From assembly GCF_014284475.1 (NCBI RefSeq), contig NZ_WJBC01000012.1, forward strand, positions 45,033-109,032: a stretch of DNA of 64,000 nt, written 5' to 3'. The notes beneath the pieces were generated by a model that was given only the letters and a program-made list of their open reading frames with translations, was not told the DNA's origin and made no database searches. Origin of the DNA: Acetobacterium fimetarium. Its GTDB lineage: Bacteria; Bacillota; Clostridia; Eubacteriales; Eubacteriaceae. Of the stretch, positions 1 to 9,581 are shown in pieces. Each line of letters begins with the position of its first letter. The stretch's first letter is position 1. The position numbers and the translations under genes are program-made.

Positions 1-433
1 CTATTATCTGATTGGGAATTATGATAAGTATGATAATTTATCCTTCTATCGACTCGATCGAATTGTCAATTTTTCGATTACTGATATTCCGGTAAAACCA
101 GCCAAAGAAGTGGTCGGTGATAACCCATCTAACAAAATCGAAGAATATGTTGCTAAAAGTCTCTATAATTTTGGTGGAGAGAAGATACACGTAGTTTTAA
201 GAGTGAAACCAAATATGGTAGATGAACTGATCGACTATTTTGGCGAAAACATCGAGTTTAAACAAAATGGCTCGGATGAGTATGATGTCAGAGTTGCTGT
301 CAATGATGGTGATGGTCTATATTTCTGGCTTTTGCAATATGGAGAAAATGTAAAGGTTGTTTCGCCAGTTCAGGTTCGTGAGGAACTGTTGAAACGGACA
401 CAAAAGATCAAAGAACTTTATGCAAATGATTAA
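1..433 (+). CDS. WYL-domain transcriptional regulator, C-terminal part (5' end outside window)
   Basis: The reading frame is open from base 2, so the gene starts upstream of the window; 143 residues are visible. The first visible residues (YYLIGNYDKYDNLSFYRLDR) match the ligand-sensing WYL core that gives the family its name, and the rest has the WCX-like C-terminal extension ending in a helical EELLKRTQKIKELY tail. WYL proteins usually carry an N-terminal winged helix and act as transcription factors, often for DNA-damage or defence genes. Here the next genes on the same strand are addB-addA, but 109 bp separate them, so control of addAB is only a guess. The DNA-binding part is not visible. 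Confidence 0.75.
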   Translation, partial: YYLIGNYDKYDNLSFYRLDRIVNFSITDIPVKPAKEVVGDNPSNKIEEYVAKSLYNFGGEKIHVVLRVKPNMVDELIDYFGENIEFKQNGSDEYDVRVAVNDGDGLYFWLLQYGENVKVVSPVQVREELLKRTQKIKELYAND

Positions 434-542
434 TTAAGAATAGAACAGATTTAGATTGCAAAAGTGAATAATTGTTTACTGATGAAAGATTGAGAAACAA
501 AAAAATAATTCATGTCATTAAATTGAGTTGGAGGAAATGTCC

Positions 543-3377
543 GTGAAATCAGCTTTAACATTTAACCAGTTTGTGAAAGATAATCCATTTGTAAAGAAAA
601 TGCTCATTGTTCCTAATTATACGGTGGGTGAACAATACATAAGACAGGCAAATGATCAGGGGATTCCCTGTATCAATCTGGAATGCAAAACCATTTATGA
701 TTTGGCTTTGGGTATTTGTCAAGTTCAGACCGCTTTAGATGGTGAAGAACTGAAGCTGATTAATCAGGACGTTGCCACCAATCTGATGATGGATATCATG
801 CAGGATCAATTGCATCAACTGAGGTATTTTGTCAATCCGGAGTGGATTGATATTCCCACCGCCAGCGAACTGATCCATCAAATCGATGAGATCCGGATAA
901 TGGATGCCCAGGATGTGTTGAAGACCAAGGCGGATTCACCAAAATTAATGGATTTGACGATTATATTGGAAGCTTATGAAAATCGGTTAAAGAAAGACAC
1001 CTTGGTGGATTATGTTAGCCTTTTAATAATGGCCATTGATCTGATTAAAAATGAAGCCGGTTTTAAAAATAGCAAGTTTGGTATTTTTGCCAATACCAAT
1101 GCCATTGGCGTGGAGCGGGCATTGATCACTGCCCTTGCCGGAGCAGATATCGAAATTATCCAAACACCCCGGATTGAAGGCATCGATCGGCCAGAAACCT
1201 TTTATTCCCGAGTACCTGAATCCTTTGAAGCGGGAAACGATCTGGCCGGGATCTATGGGGCAGAAAGTCAGCCGATCAAGCAACCAGCCATCGATTTTTT
1301 CCGATCCTATGGCCAGGTCAATGAATTCAAATATGTAGCCCAGGATATTCTGGAAAAAGGTTATGCCTTTGGCGATGTTCAGGTTGTTTTCACCCATTAT
1401 TCCTACGCCCTTTTACTTCATAATTATGCTCAATCAATCGGTCTAAACCTAAGTCTGCCCGGAGGGATCCCCGGATATCACAGTGAAATCTACGCTTTTA
1501 TACGAGACCTCTTCACATTTGCAAGAAACGGATATTTTGAAGAGGACTTGAAATCTGTTTTACATAATCGTTCATTAAAACTGGCAACCAATAAGAAATC
1601 AAATCGACGGCTTTTCGAAGACTTTAAAATCGAAGGGGTCGGTTTTGGCCGTAGCCGATATCAAAAAGTAATTGAGAAATTTGAGACCTTCCAGGATTCC
1701 GAGGATGAAACGGAACGGGATTATTTTGTGTTTGGAGAATTCTTAAGCAAGTTATTGTCACTATTTCCGGAAGATCTGTCGAAAGCGGTTAAATTGAAAG
1801 GTTTTATCCTTGGCATCGCCGGTTTTTTATCAGATTATTGTACGAAAGATAACCTGAATGGGGACTATCAACGGGAGTGCCAGCAGGCTGTAACCGCGTT
1901 GATTGATTTTGCAGAATTTTCGACCATCGCAATGAGTGCCGGGAGTGCCATGAATCAAATCCAGGTGCTAATCGAAGCATTATCGGTTCAATCAAGCCGG
2001 GAAGCAGAAGACGCGATTCTCTGTACCAGTTTTTCAACGGCGGGCGTTATTACCCGACCCTATGTTTATGTGATCGGTCTTGATGCCGATCGCTTTCCCC
2101 TTAAAGCAAACGAATCATCGGTTTTATTAGATCAGGAACGGCAGAATTTGGGATTAACCTTTGGGATGTCCACCAGTGTCGAAAAAAACAGTATCTATAG
2201 ACTGCTGGAGAGTCTCGCCGGAAAGATCAAACGGGTAGTGTTTGGTTATAACTATTTTGATACGGTGGGGATTAAAGAAAAGAATGCATCTTCTTTTTAT
2301 AATCGCTTGCTGGAAATTCAGCAGGTTGATAAGAAATCTTTAGAGAAAAGCGGTTTCATTGGTGCGAGTAAAAATATTCTGGAAGAAAAAGAATATTATC
2401 TTTTTGCCACGAAAGCCCAATCCGAACAACCGACAATGGGGACAATTAAGCGCCGAGGTTATGATCTGGGGTATCAGATGAAATCTTCAGATCAGGGTCT
2501 CGGTTCACTTTCGGCCAGCAGTATTATGAGGTTTCTTGATTGTCCAAGACAATATTTTTACCGATATCGTTGCAATCTGACACCGCCAGAAACGGTAGAA
2601 TATGATCGATCTGTCTGGTTGGATCATCAGAAAAAAGGGATCTTTATGCATAAGGTGTTGGAGGACTATGTGGCAACCGTCATCGTTGGAAATAAAGAGC
2701 AAGAATTCAAGGTCACGGCATTTGCTGACATTTACCAAAAGAATTGTGATGAGATGCGAGAAAGGGTGCCCTATCTATCCCGGACGGCCTATGAAATGCA
2801 ACGCCATCGCTGTCAGGAAGACGCCAGAGGTTGTCTGATCCAACTGTGTGATGAAATGAAAACACAGCGCTTTGTGCCGGTTGCCACCGAACTGACTTTT
2901 GGGATGCACCTGGCCGATCCTGTGGCGATCAAGTTAAATGATGGTAATACCCTGGCTTTAAAAGGCTCAATCGATCGGGTTGATGCACTCGTTGATGGTA
3001 CCTATCGGATTGTTGATTACAAGACTGGTAAGTTTGCCCCGATGCAAAAAAAGCGGGAACTAGGTTTTGATGCTTTTATTCAGGATTATGTTTATGCCAT
3101 CGTTCTTGAAACCATTTATTCAGATAAATCTTCGGAAGTATCGGAAAGTCGGTATGATTTTCCCTGCGATCGCAACGCCCATTTAATAACGGAAATCAAC
3201 CAAACATCAAAAATGGCAGTGATGGACACATTAAATGGGATTGCCGATGATATCTGTAGTGGAAATTATGGGCGCTGTTCCGTAGATCCGGATAAGTATA
3301 TCAATTGGGAAACAACCTGTGGTTATTGTAATTATGGGACATTATGTCAGGCTGAAGCCTGTGCCTGGGAGGTTTGA
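543..3377 (+). CDS. addB: AddB-type helicase-nuclease subunit (PD-(D/E)XK nuclease with Fe-S cluster)
   Basis: This is the nuclease/scaffold subunit of the AddAB double-strand-break resection complex. The C-terminal RecB-like nuclease is visible: a Cys near residue 667 in DCPRQ, a nuclease core with IVDYKTGK near residue 825, and a terminal C-x2-C-x5-C (about 926, 929, 935). That is the four-cysteine pattern of the AddB Fe-S cluster. At 944 residues it is shorter than Bacillus AddB (about 1,160), and the N-terminal Walker A (GRSGSGKT in Bacillus) is missing. Start choice: GGAGG at 530-534 is 8 nt from GTG 543 but only 2 nt from ATG 537, so GTG 543 is preferred. The stop overlaps the region just before addA, consistent with an operon. 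Confidence 0.88.
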   Translation: MKSALTFNQFVKDNPFVKKMLIVPNYTVGEQYIRQANDQGIPCINLECKTIYDLALGICQVQTALDGEELKLINQDVATNLMMDIMQDQLHQLRYFVNPEWIDIPTASELIHQIDEIRIMDAQDVLKTKADSPKLMDLTIILEAYENRLKKDTLVDYVSLLIMAIDLIKNEAGFKNSKFGIFANTNAIGVERALITALAGADIEIIQTPRIEGIDRPETFYSRVPESFEAGNDLAGIYGAESQPIKQPAIDFFRSYGQVNEFKYVAQDILEKGYAFGDVQVVFTHYSYALLLHNYAQSIGLNLSLPGGIPGYHSEIYAFIRDLFTFARNGYFEEDLKSVLHNRSLKLATNKKSNRRLFEDFKIEGVGFGRSRYQKVIEKFETFQDSEDETERDYFVFGEFLSKLLSLFPEDLSKAVKLKGFILGIAGFLSDYCTKDNLNGDYQRECQQAVTALIDFAEFSTIAMSAGSAMNQIQVLIEALSVQSSREAEDAILCTSFSTAGVITRPYVYVIGLDADRFPLKANESSVLLDQERQNLGLTFGMSTSVEKNSIYRLLESLAGKIKRVVFGYNYFDTVGIKEKNASSFYNRLLEIQQVDKKSLEKSGFIGASKNILEEKEYYLFATKAQSEQPTMGTIKRRGYDLGYQMKSSDQGLGSLSASSIMRFLDCPRQYFYRYRCNLTPPETVEYDRSVWLDHQKKGIFMHKVLEDYVATVIVGNKEQEFKVTAFADIYQKNCDEMRERVPYLSRTAYEMQRHRCQEDARGCLIQLCDEMKTQRFVPVATELTFGMHLADPVAIKLNDGNTLALKGSIDRVDALVDGTYRIVDYKTGKFAPMQKKRELGFDAFIQDYVYAIVLETIYSDKSSEVSESRYDFPCDRNAHLITEINQTSKMAVMDTLNGIADDICSGNYGRCSVDPDKYINWETTCGYCNYGTLCQAEACAWEV

Positions 3378-3379
3378 CA

Positions 3380-6300
3380 ATGGAAGATAAAAACAGATCG
3401 CAAATACTGAATGATTTTACTCCCAATATTCTAATCGAGGCCGGGGCCGGATCGGGCAAGACCACCATCCTGGTTAACCGGATCTTGAACCAAATCAAAA
3501 ATACCGAGATTACCTTAGATAAAATGGTAGCGATCACCTTTACCGAAAAAGCGGCCATCGGACTACAGGAGCGCTTTCAGGTAAATTTGTTCAAAGCCCA
3601 TACCCAGGCAGAGGGGGAGCAAAAAGAAAAACTTAAAAGAGCCATTGAAGATATGGATAAGATTCACATCTCGACGATTCATTCCTTTTGCAGTAGCATG
3701 CTCAAAGAAATGCCCTTTGAAGCAGGGCTTAGCCTAGATTTTACAATTGTCCGGGATGATCAGGATGCAGTATTTAAAAAAGGTCTATTTGCTCAGTTTT
3801 GTGAAAATGATCAAACCGCCTTTGATCCAGAAATCAGTGAAATAAAGTCGCGAATGGGGGAAGTGGGTATTAATCCCGATATTCTGGAAGATACCTTTTA
3901 TGCCATCTGCGAAAAAGATGGCATCAACTGGGTCTATGATCAGGATATCTTAGAAAAGGATTCCCAGGACTTTTTCTTAAAGGCCCGACAAATCTTAAAA
4001 CAGGTTTGTGAGGTTTTAAATAAACAGGATGATCCAGCCATTGGGTTCACTGAGATTGAACTGAAGCGTGGTGGTGCCCTGAGGGACGATGAAACCCCGG
4101 TAATTAAAGATGAAACCCGTTCAGTGTATAAATGGTTTACACAACAAGAGCAGGCAAAAGCGAGACCCTCTTCAGATTGCATGGGAATGCTCGAAAAGCT
4201 CGATGCGAAAATGAATATTTGTGCGGGCAGAAATGATAAAAATAAAAATTATAACCCGGCGCTTTTGAAAACCGGTAAAGGTGTAAATGATAGACTGAAG
4301 AAAGATTATGAATTGGATCAAGTCTGTGCAGAATTAAAAGAGGATTACTCATGCTATCGACATGCCTTGTGTATGCGGTTTTTAATGGGAGCGATCAACT
4401 ATTTTAATGCTGAAAAAAAGAAAGAAAAAAAACTGACCTATAAGGATTTGCTGGTATTGGCCAGGGATATGATCAAGCAGTCTGAAACAGCCCGGCAGTT
4501 TTTCAGTCGTAAATATACCTGCTTCTATATTGATGAATTTCAGGATACCGATCCCATTCAGACCGAGCTGATCTTCTATCTGGCTTGCCGGGAGACGACC
4601 TTGCCGGAAAACTGGGAAGACTGCCAATTAAAAGATGGCACGCTTTGTATGGTCGGTGATCCCAAACAGTCCATCTTTGCTTTTACTGGAGCCGATATCA
4701 AGCTCTATAACCGGGTCAAGGAAAAAATGCAACAGGACAGCAACTCCAGGGTCTACGGATTACAGCGAAATTATCGCTCAAACAGGCAGATCTGCGACTG
4801 GGTTGAAAACAGCTATTCGAAAAAATTAAGCGGGTTTGGTTTCCCGGATCAAACCGAAGCAGGAACCAGTCAGGCAATTTTTGAAGGTATGACCACCTTG
4901 ACACCAGAGTGTGTTGGCGATCATCAGACGTTAAAGGGTGTTTATCGGTACCAGTTAGGGGAGGGAACAAAGGATGAATTGATTGAACGGGATGCCCCTT
5001 ATATCGCTGAACTGATTGCCGGTTTAATTGCGAATCAGGCTCAGATCAGTCGTTATGATACTGCGACTAAGACCACAGCGACCCGAGCCGTTACCCCAGG
5101 TGATTTTATGATTATTACCTGGTTTACAACCTCGATGCCGCAGTACATCAATGCCTTGAAAGAAAAAGGAATTCCTGTTTCAGTGGCGGGGAAAATTGAG
5201 ACAAAGGCTCTGGAAGAGGTTAACAACCTGGTGCTGTTGCTGAGCTATCTGGATGACTACCGAAACAGCTATCGGTTAGCTTTGGTTCTCGAAAAACTAT
5301 TTGCCTGTCACCTGGAGGCGGACCAGCGGTTTACTTATCATCATATCATCTGGAATGAAGCGGCGGTTCAAGCACTAGTCGATATCCGCATCAAAGAGAG
5401 TCTGCTTCAGATTCGGAAACTTTTATTACTGATTAACCAGGTTCCTCCGATGGTGGTGGTTGAAACCGTGGTCAATGATTTTAAAACGATTATGGCAAAT
5501 AAAAACTATGATGTCATCACCCTGAATTCCGCCATGGGAAATGTGGAACAGCTATTGGAAGTGGTTCGGGCTGAACCCTATTCGACTTTCTCAGATATTT
5601 TTGCAAGGTTACAAAGTCTCACCGAAAATACCCTGGATCGGGAAATGTCAATCACCGATCTGATTGAAGAAGACGGCGAGTACAATGCTGTTCGAATCAT
5701 GAATCTCCACAAAGCCAAAGGACTTGAAGCTAATGTGATCATCCTGGCGGATCCTTCAACCGGGGTTTCCGGCTTCAACGACACGATGCTCTTTATCGAG
5801 GAAGACGGCATTAAAAAGGGATTTGTCATCCCGAAAGATAAATATGGCAGTTACATTGGAAAGCCAGATGGTTGGGATGATGCCAAGGCCATATCGGACG
5901 CCTTAAAAAGGGAAGAACATCTCCGGTTGCTTTATGTGGCCTCCACCCGGGCTAAAGAAGCGCTCATTGTTGCATCCGGGGATCGCATCGATAGCCGGGG
6001 GAAAGTTGCAAGGAATACGGCCTGGAAAGAGCTGGAACCCTTGATTGCATGTCCCCAGGAAACAAAGCAGATCTGTGACGGGATACTGGATTATCCCGGG
6101 GTGGCTGAGAATATTATCAATCATGAAAAAGATCAACCAAAGCATTGGGGGATTGTGGATACCCATAGCGAATTTATAAAGCATCAATCGGCTTTTGAAT
6201 CCTGCTGTGAAGAGGCTCAAAAACCAGTGGCCGGGCACATAAATCCCAGTAAGTTCTTAAATCATCTGGCTTCCAATTGCGATGAAGATGCGGAGCCACT

Positions 6301-6967
6301 TAGTGAGCAGGAAAGTGTTAACAAACCGCTTCGGGGGAACCTCTACGGGATTATCATTCATAAACTGTTTCAGCTATTGGTTGATGGCAGATATTCTAAA
6401 ATTGCTGATCTTTCAGAAGTCGAGCTTGAAATGATCATGAAGAAATCGATCCTGGCGGGTCTGGAAAGTGAACAGCTAACGAAAAAACAGTGCGATCTGT
6501 TAAAAATCGACCTATCAATTGAATTGGCACCGTTTATTGAGCAGTTAAGCGCTGTTTATGATGCGCTTCACGAAGATTTGCGGTTAAAAGCTGAAAATCT
6601 TTGTCAAGATCAGCTCTTCTGGAATCGGATTCATCAGGCTGATGCTGTTTATACTGAACTGCCATTCCAGTTGCAGGTGAAATCAGAAAAGGCATCAGAG
6701 TTGATTGATCTTTTGAATTTAGCAGAAGTGGAAAAAACAAAACCACTTTATATGCGTGGGATCATCGATCTGGTGATTGTTAAAGGAAATGACTATACCA
6801 TTATCGATTATAAAACCAATGCCAGGGGAGAGATAGAAGATCTGGATAAATTTAAACAGAATTTAGAGGCTATCTACAAACCTCAGCTTGATTTGTATGA
6901 GCTGGCACTAAAGGAAATGGTTGGCGAAAAAAATGTGGAAGCGAAAATTTACAGTTTGTACAATTAG
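3380..6967 (+). CDS. addA: ATP-dependent helicase/nuclease subunit A
   Basis: This is the UvrD/Rep-like superfamily 1A helicase of AddAB, with its own RecB-type nuclease. Visible motifs in order are Walker A AGAGSGKTT (residues about 21-29), motif Ia AITFTEKAA, Walker B DEFQDTDPIQ (about 385), motif III VGDPKQSIFAFTGAD, motif V MNLHKAKGLEA, motif VI LYVASTRAKEAL, and the C-terminal nuclease motif IIDYKTN (about 1144). At 1195 residues it has the usual family length. ATG 3380 is chosen because GGGAGG at 3367-3372 gives 7-nt spacing; an in-frame TTG at 3374 overlaps the addB stop and is less likely. Its start is 2 nt past the addB stop, so the two are co-translated. Confidence 0.95.
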   Translation: MEDKNRSQILNDFTPNILIEAGAGSGKTTILVNRILNQIKNTEITLDKMVAITFTEKAAIGLQERFQVNLFKAHTQAEGEQKEKLKRAIEDMDKIHISTIHSFCSSMLKEMPFEAGLSLDFTIVRDDQDAVFKKGLFAQFCENDQTAFDPEISEIKSRMGEVGINPDILEDTFYAICEKDGINWVYDQDILEKDSQDFFLKARQILKQVCEVLNKQDDPAIGFTEIELKRGGALRDDETPVIKDETRSVYKWFTQQEQAKARPSSDCMGMLEKLDAKMNICAGRNDKNKNYNPALLKTGKGVNDRLKKDYELDQVCAELKEDYSCYRHALCMRFLMGAINYFNAEKKKEKKLTYKDLLVLARDMIKQSETARQFFSRKYTCFYIDEFQDTDPIQTELIFYLACRETTLPENWEDCQLKDGTLCMVGDPKQSIFAFTGADIKLYNRVKEKMQQDSNSRVYGLQRNYRSNRQICDWVENSYSKKLSGFGFPDQTEAGTSQAIFEGMTTLTPECVGDHQTLKGVYRYQLGEGTKDELIERDAPYIAELIAGLIANQAQISRYDTATKTTATRAVTPGDFMIITWFTTSMPQYINALKEKGIPVSVAGKIETKALEEVNNLVLLLSYLDDYRNSYRLALVLEKLFACHLEADQRFTYHHIIWNEAAVQALVDIRIKESLLQIRKLLLLINQVPPMVVVETVVNDFKTIMANKNYDVITLNSAMGNVEQLLEVVRAEPYSTFSDIFARLQSLTENTLDREMSITDLIEEDGEYNAVRIMNLHKAKGLEANVIILADPSTGVSGFNDTMLFIEEDGIKKGFVIPKDKYGSYIGKPDGWDDAKAISDALKREEHLRLLYVASTRAKEALIVASGDRIDSRGKVARNTAWKELEPLIACPQETKQICDGILDYPGVAENIINHEKDQPKHWGIVDTHSEFIKHQSAFESCCEEAQKPVAGHINPSKFLNHLASNCDEDAEPLSEQESVNKPLRGNLYGIIIHKLFQLLVDGRYSKIADLSEVELEMIMKKSILAGLESEQLTKKQCDLLKIDLSIELAPFIEQLSAVYDALHEDLRLKAENLCQDQLFWNRIHQADAVYTELPFQLQVKSEKASELIDLLNLAEVEKTKPLYMRGIIDLVIVKGNDYTIIDYKTNARGEIEDLDKFKQNLEAIYKPQLDLYELALKEMVGEKNVEAKIYSLYN

Positions 6968-7094
6968 GCTGAAAAATGCAACTGATGATATAAGAAACCA
7001 ATTGAGAAGACTATTATGCAAATTTATTCTGCGGATATGCAAAGCTGTTTTTAAGTTGTCACACCATATATACAAGTATTCATTGTAAAAAATG

Positions 7095-7124
7095 TTGACT
7101 TGCTACGAATATTCGTCGTAATAT
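7095..7124 (+). promoter_or_regulatory. Promoter with palindromic operator candidate, DUF4143 ATPase gene
   Basis: A -35 TTGACT (7095-7100) and a -10 TAATAT (7119-7124) are separated by 18 bp. Between them lies the perfect 12-bp palindrome ACGAATATTCGT (7105-7116). A palindrome filling the spacer is a classic repressor site; the regulator is not identified. Confidence 0.5.
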
Positions 7125-7164
7125 ATGTTAAGATGGATTGGAACACTAAAATGAGGTGATAAAA

Positions 7165-8469
7165 ATGGAACGACTGGCAATGGAACAGCTAAATAAATGG
7201 AAGATAAAGAAAAACAAAAAGCCTCTGATTATTCGAGGGGCCCGGCAGGTCGGTAAAACCTGGTTGATGAAAAACTTTGGAGAGAAAACCTATGATCACG
7301 TTGTTTATATCAATTTTGATAATAATCAGCAGATGCAGGATCTGTTTGAAGCCAATATGAAAATTGAACGGATAATTACCGGTCTGGAACTTTATTCAGG
7401 CAATAAGATCGATCCCCAAAATACCCTGCTTATTTTTGATGAAATACAGGAAGTGCCCAAGGCATTGACTGCCTTAAAGTATTTTAATGAAAATGCACCG
7501 GAATATCAAATTATTTGTGCCGGTTCATTACTGGGGGTTGCCTTGCACCAGGGGACATCATTCCCGGTCGGTAAGGTAGAATTTCTTGACCTCTATCCTT
7601 TGTCCTTTACAGAATTTATGAAAGCTATGGGAAAAGATCAATTTGTTGAACTCATCGAAAAAGGCGATTATGAGCTGGCGAACACTTTTAAACAGGAATA
7701 CATTGATTTGCTCAAATATTACTATTTTGTTGGTGGGATGCCGGAAGTCGTTGTCAACTTTGCAGATAATCAGGATTTTAATGAGGCAAGAGAGATACAG
7801 CAGCGAATCCTGACCGCCTATGAGCAGGATTTTTCGAAGCATGCACCAAATGAAATGATCCCGCGCATCCGGATGTTATGGAATAATATTCCGTCCCAAC
7901 TCACCAAAGAAAACAAGAAGTTTATCTATGGACTGATCAAGGAAGGGTCCCGCGCGAAAGACTATGAAATGGCAATGTTCTGGCTGACGGATTGTGGTTT
8001 AGTTCACAAAGTACAACGAGTAACAACACCAGGTCTGCCATTAAAGGCATATGAAGACTTAAAGGCCTTCAAACTGTTTATGTTAGACGTTGGTTTACTA
8101 TCCTGTATGGTTAGACTGAATCAAAGCGTTCTGCTTGATGGAAATGATCTGTTCAAAGAGTTTAAAGGGGCTTTGACAGAGCAATATGTTCTCCAGCAGT
8201 TAAAGACGCTAGAGGGCATTGAAACCTATTACTGGACAAATGATCGGGGGAGTGCTGAGATCGATTTTCTTGTTGATAATGGAAGCAATGTGTTTCCCAT
8301 TGAGGTTAAGGCTGAAACCAATTTGAAAGCTAAAAGCTTAAGAACCTATCATGAAAAATTCAGTCCCAAAGTATCAATTCGTACGGCAATGACGGATTAT
8401 AAACAGGAAGATTGGCTGATTAATTTGCCTTTGTGGGCAATCAACACATTACAAATGAAGTTATCTTAA
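7165..8469 (+). CDS. AAA+ ATPase with DUF4143 C-terminal domain
   Basis: 434 residues. An N-terminal P-loop RGARQVGKTWL lies near residues 20-30, and a Walker B LLIFDEIQEVP follows. The C-terminal DUF4143 part includes EIDFLVDN and FPIEVKAE, an arrangement like a PD-(D/E)XK fold. Members of this family are common in accessory islands; their cellular role is poorly known. ATG 7165 follows GAGGTG at 7153-7158; an upstream in-frame GTG at 7156 overlaps that ribosome site. The gene stands alone, with its own promoter, next to an AbiE locus. A 79-bp scrap about 90% identical to its positions 7472-7550 lies 2.1 kb downstream, so a second copy once existed nearby. Confidence 0.85.
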   Translation: MERLAMEQLNKWKIKKNKKPLIIRGARQVGKTWLMKNFGEKTYDHVVYINFDNNQQMQDLFEANMKIERIITGLELYSGNKIDPQNTLLIFDEIQEVPKALTALKYFNENAPEYQIICAGSLLGVALHQGTSFPVGKVEFLDLYPLSFTEFMKAMGKDQFVELIEKGDYELANTFKQEYIDLLKYYYFVGGMPEVVVNFADNQDFNEAREIQQRILTAYEQDFSKHAPNEMIPRIRMLWNNIPSQLTKENKKFIYGLIKEGSRAKDYEMAMFWLTDCGLVHKVQRVTTPGLPLKAYEDLKAFKLFMLDVGLLSCMVRLNQSVLLDGNDLFKEFKGALTEQYVLQQLKTLEGIETYYWTNDRGSAEIDFLVDNGSNVFPIEVKAETNLKAKSLRTYHEKFSPKVSIRTAMTDYKQEDWLINLPLWAINTLQMKLS

Positions 8470-8509
8470 ATAAAACACAAGAGCACTAGATTAATCTAGA
8501 TTTTTATTT

Positions 8510-8566
8510 TAACACCAATATTTTTAATGTAACAGATGAGATGTTACATTAGAAATATTGGTGTTA
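8510..8566. repeat. 25-bp inverted repeat hairpin between ATPase gene and AbiEi
   Basis: Arms 8510-8534 and 8542-8566 match at 24 of 25 positions around a 7-nt loop (gatgaga). A separate 14-bp palindrome CTAGATTAATCTAG lies at 8486-8499, followed by a T-rich run. The pair could terminate the ATPase transcript, or mark the end of a small mobile unit. No long T-run follows the larger hairpin on the + strand. Confidence 0.55.
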
Positions 8567-8590
8567 GATTTAAGAAAGAACAATTAAAGT

Positions 8591-8640
8591 TTGTCTTTAT
8601 TGTTCGTATAAACTATAATACATACGAACGATAAAGACAA
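8591..8640 (+). promoter_or_regulatory. AbiEi promoter flanked by a 19-bp inverted repeat (autoregulatory operator candidate)
   Basis: Arms 8591-8609 and 8622-8640 match at 18 of 19 positions. The -35 TTGTCT (8591-8596) lies in the left arm and the -10 TATAAT (8614-8619) lies in the spacer, 17 bp apart. AbiEi antitoxins are known to bind long inverted repeats in their own promoter, so this is a good operator for the gene that starts at 8652. Confidence 0.7.
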
Positions 8641-8651
8641 GGGGTGGTCGC

Positions 8652-9248
8652 ATGACGGATAAAGAAATGATTCTGGACTCTTTAAATAAGAATAATGGTG
8701 TGATTGAGACGAAACATTTTGCAGAGCGGGGGATTGATAATAAGGTCTTCCGGCGATTAGAGCTGGAAGGCAGAATAGAGCGAATCAGCAAAGGGATTTA
8801 TATTGATGCACAACAAATGGTGGATGATTATTTAATCATGCAGTATCGCTGTAAAAGAGGAATTTTCTCACATGAAACGGCGTTATTTCTCCATGATTTA
8901 TCCGATCGGTCACCGTTGAAACTGATGATGACCATTCCCACCGGTTATAATACCCGGTTATTGAAAATGGACGATCGCTATCAATTTTTTTATATGAAAA
9001 AAGAATTTCATGAAATTGGTAAAATGAATGTGCAGTCGCCATATGGTCATACGATTACAGTTTATGATAAAGAGCGAACCATCTGCGATTGCCTGAAAAA
9101 AAAGGATAAGCTGGATACCGATCTTGTTTTAACGGCAGTCCGGCAGTACATGCGTGATCCAGAGAGAGATTTTATTAAACTTCAGTCGTATGCAGATGTT
9201 TTTAAGATTTCATCCCTGGTACATCAATACATGGAGGTGTTAGCATGA
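8652..9248 (+). CDS. abiEi: AbiEi-family type IV antitoxin
   Basis: 198 residues. The N-terminal winged-helix segment (residues 1-50, VFRRLELEGRIERISKGIYI) and the following antitoxin domain (RGIFSHETALFLHDLSDRSP, then TVYDKERTICDCL) are typical of AbiEi, which represses its own promoter and neutralises the nucleotidyltransferase toxin AbiEii. GGGGTGG at 8641-8647 precedes ATG 8652. The stop overlaps the toxin start by 4 bp (ATGA), the usual abiE layout. The antitoxin is intact although the toxin is broken, so only the repressor function may remain in use. Confidence 0.85.
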   Translation: MTDKEMILDSLNKNNGVIETKHFAERGIDNKVFRRLELEGRIERISKGIYIDAQQMVDDYLIMQYRCKRGIFSHETALFLHDLSDRSPLKLMMTIPTGYNTRLLKMDDRYQFFYMKKEFHEIGKMNVQSPYGHTITVYDKERTICDCLKKKDKLDTDLVLTAVRQYMRDPERDFIKLQSYADVFKISSLVHQYMEVLA

Positions 9249-9579
9249 TCATCAATAGTCCCAGACAACTGAAAAGATAGAATCAATATTGGTAAGAAAT
9301 ATCTCCAATACCAGAGCTAGAGACTATTATGATCTTTATATTCTCATTAAGCTCAACAACTCAGTGTTGGATCGGGATGAACTGAAAGTAGCGATCAGGA
9401 AAAAAGCTGAAGAAAGAGACAGCACCAAGTATTTAGATAATTACGTTGTTTATCTGGATAGTATTTTCGAAAGTCAGGAACTCCGTAAAATCTGGAATGA
9501 CTACAGCAAGAAATATTCGTACGCAGAAAATATTGAATTCGATCAGATCATTAAAACGATTCGAGATTTATTGACATAA
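9245..9579 (+). pseudogene. abiEii: AbiEii-type nucleotidyltransferase toxin remnant (internal deletion)
   Basis: An ATG at 9245 overlaps the abiEi stop and opens MIINSPRQLKR, the usual AbiEii beginning, but stops at TAG 9278-9280. In another frame, from about 9271, the sequence resumes as EKIESILVRNISNTRARDYY and continues to the natural C-terminus at 9579. The pieces together are about 110 codons, against about 300 for the family; the GSxxD nucleotidyltransferase core is gone. The simplest reading is one internal deletion that joined the first dozen codons out of frame to the last hundred. The surviving 3' part should not be toxic. Confidence 0.8.
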
Positions 9580-9581
9580 TT

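Noticed and set aside
3374..3379. TTG start for addA
   Set aside because: ATG 3380 has better spacing to GGGAGG and gives the usual N-terminus.
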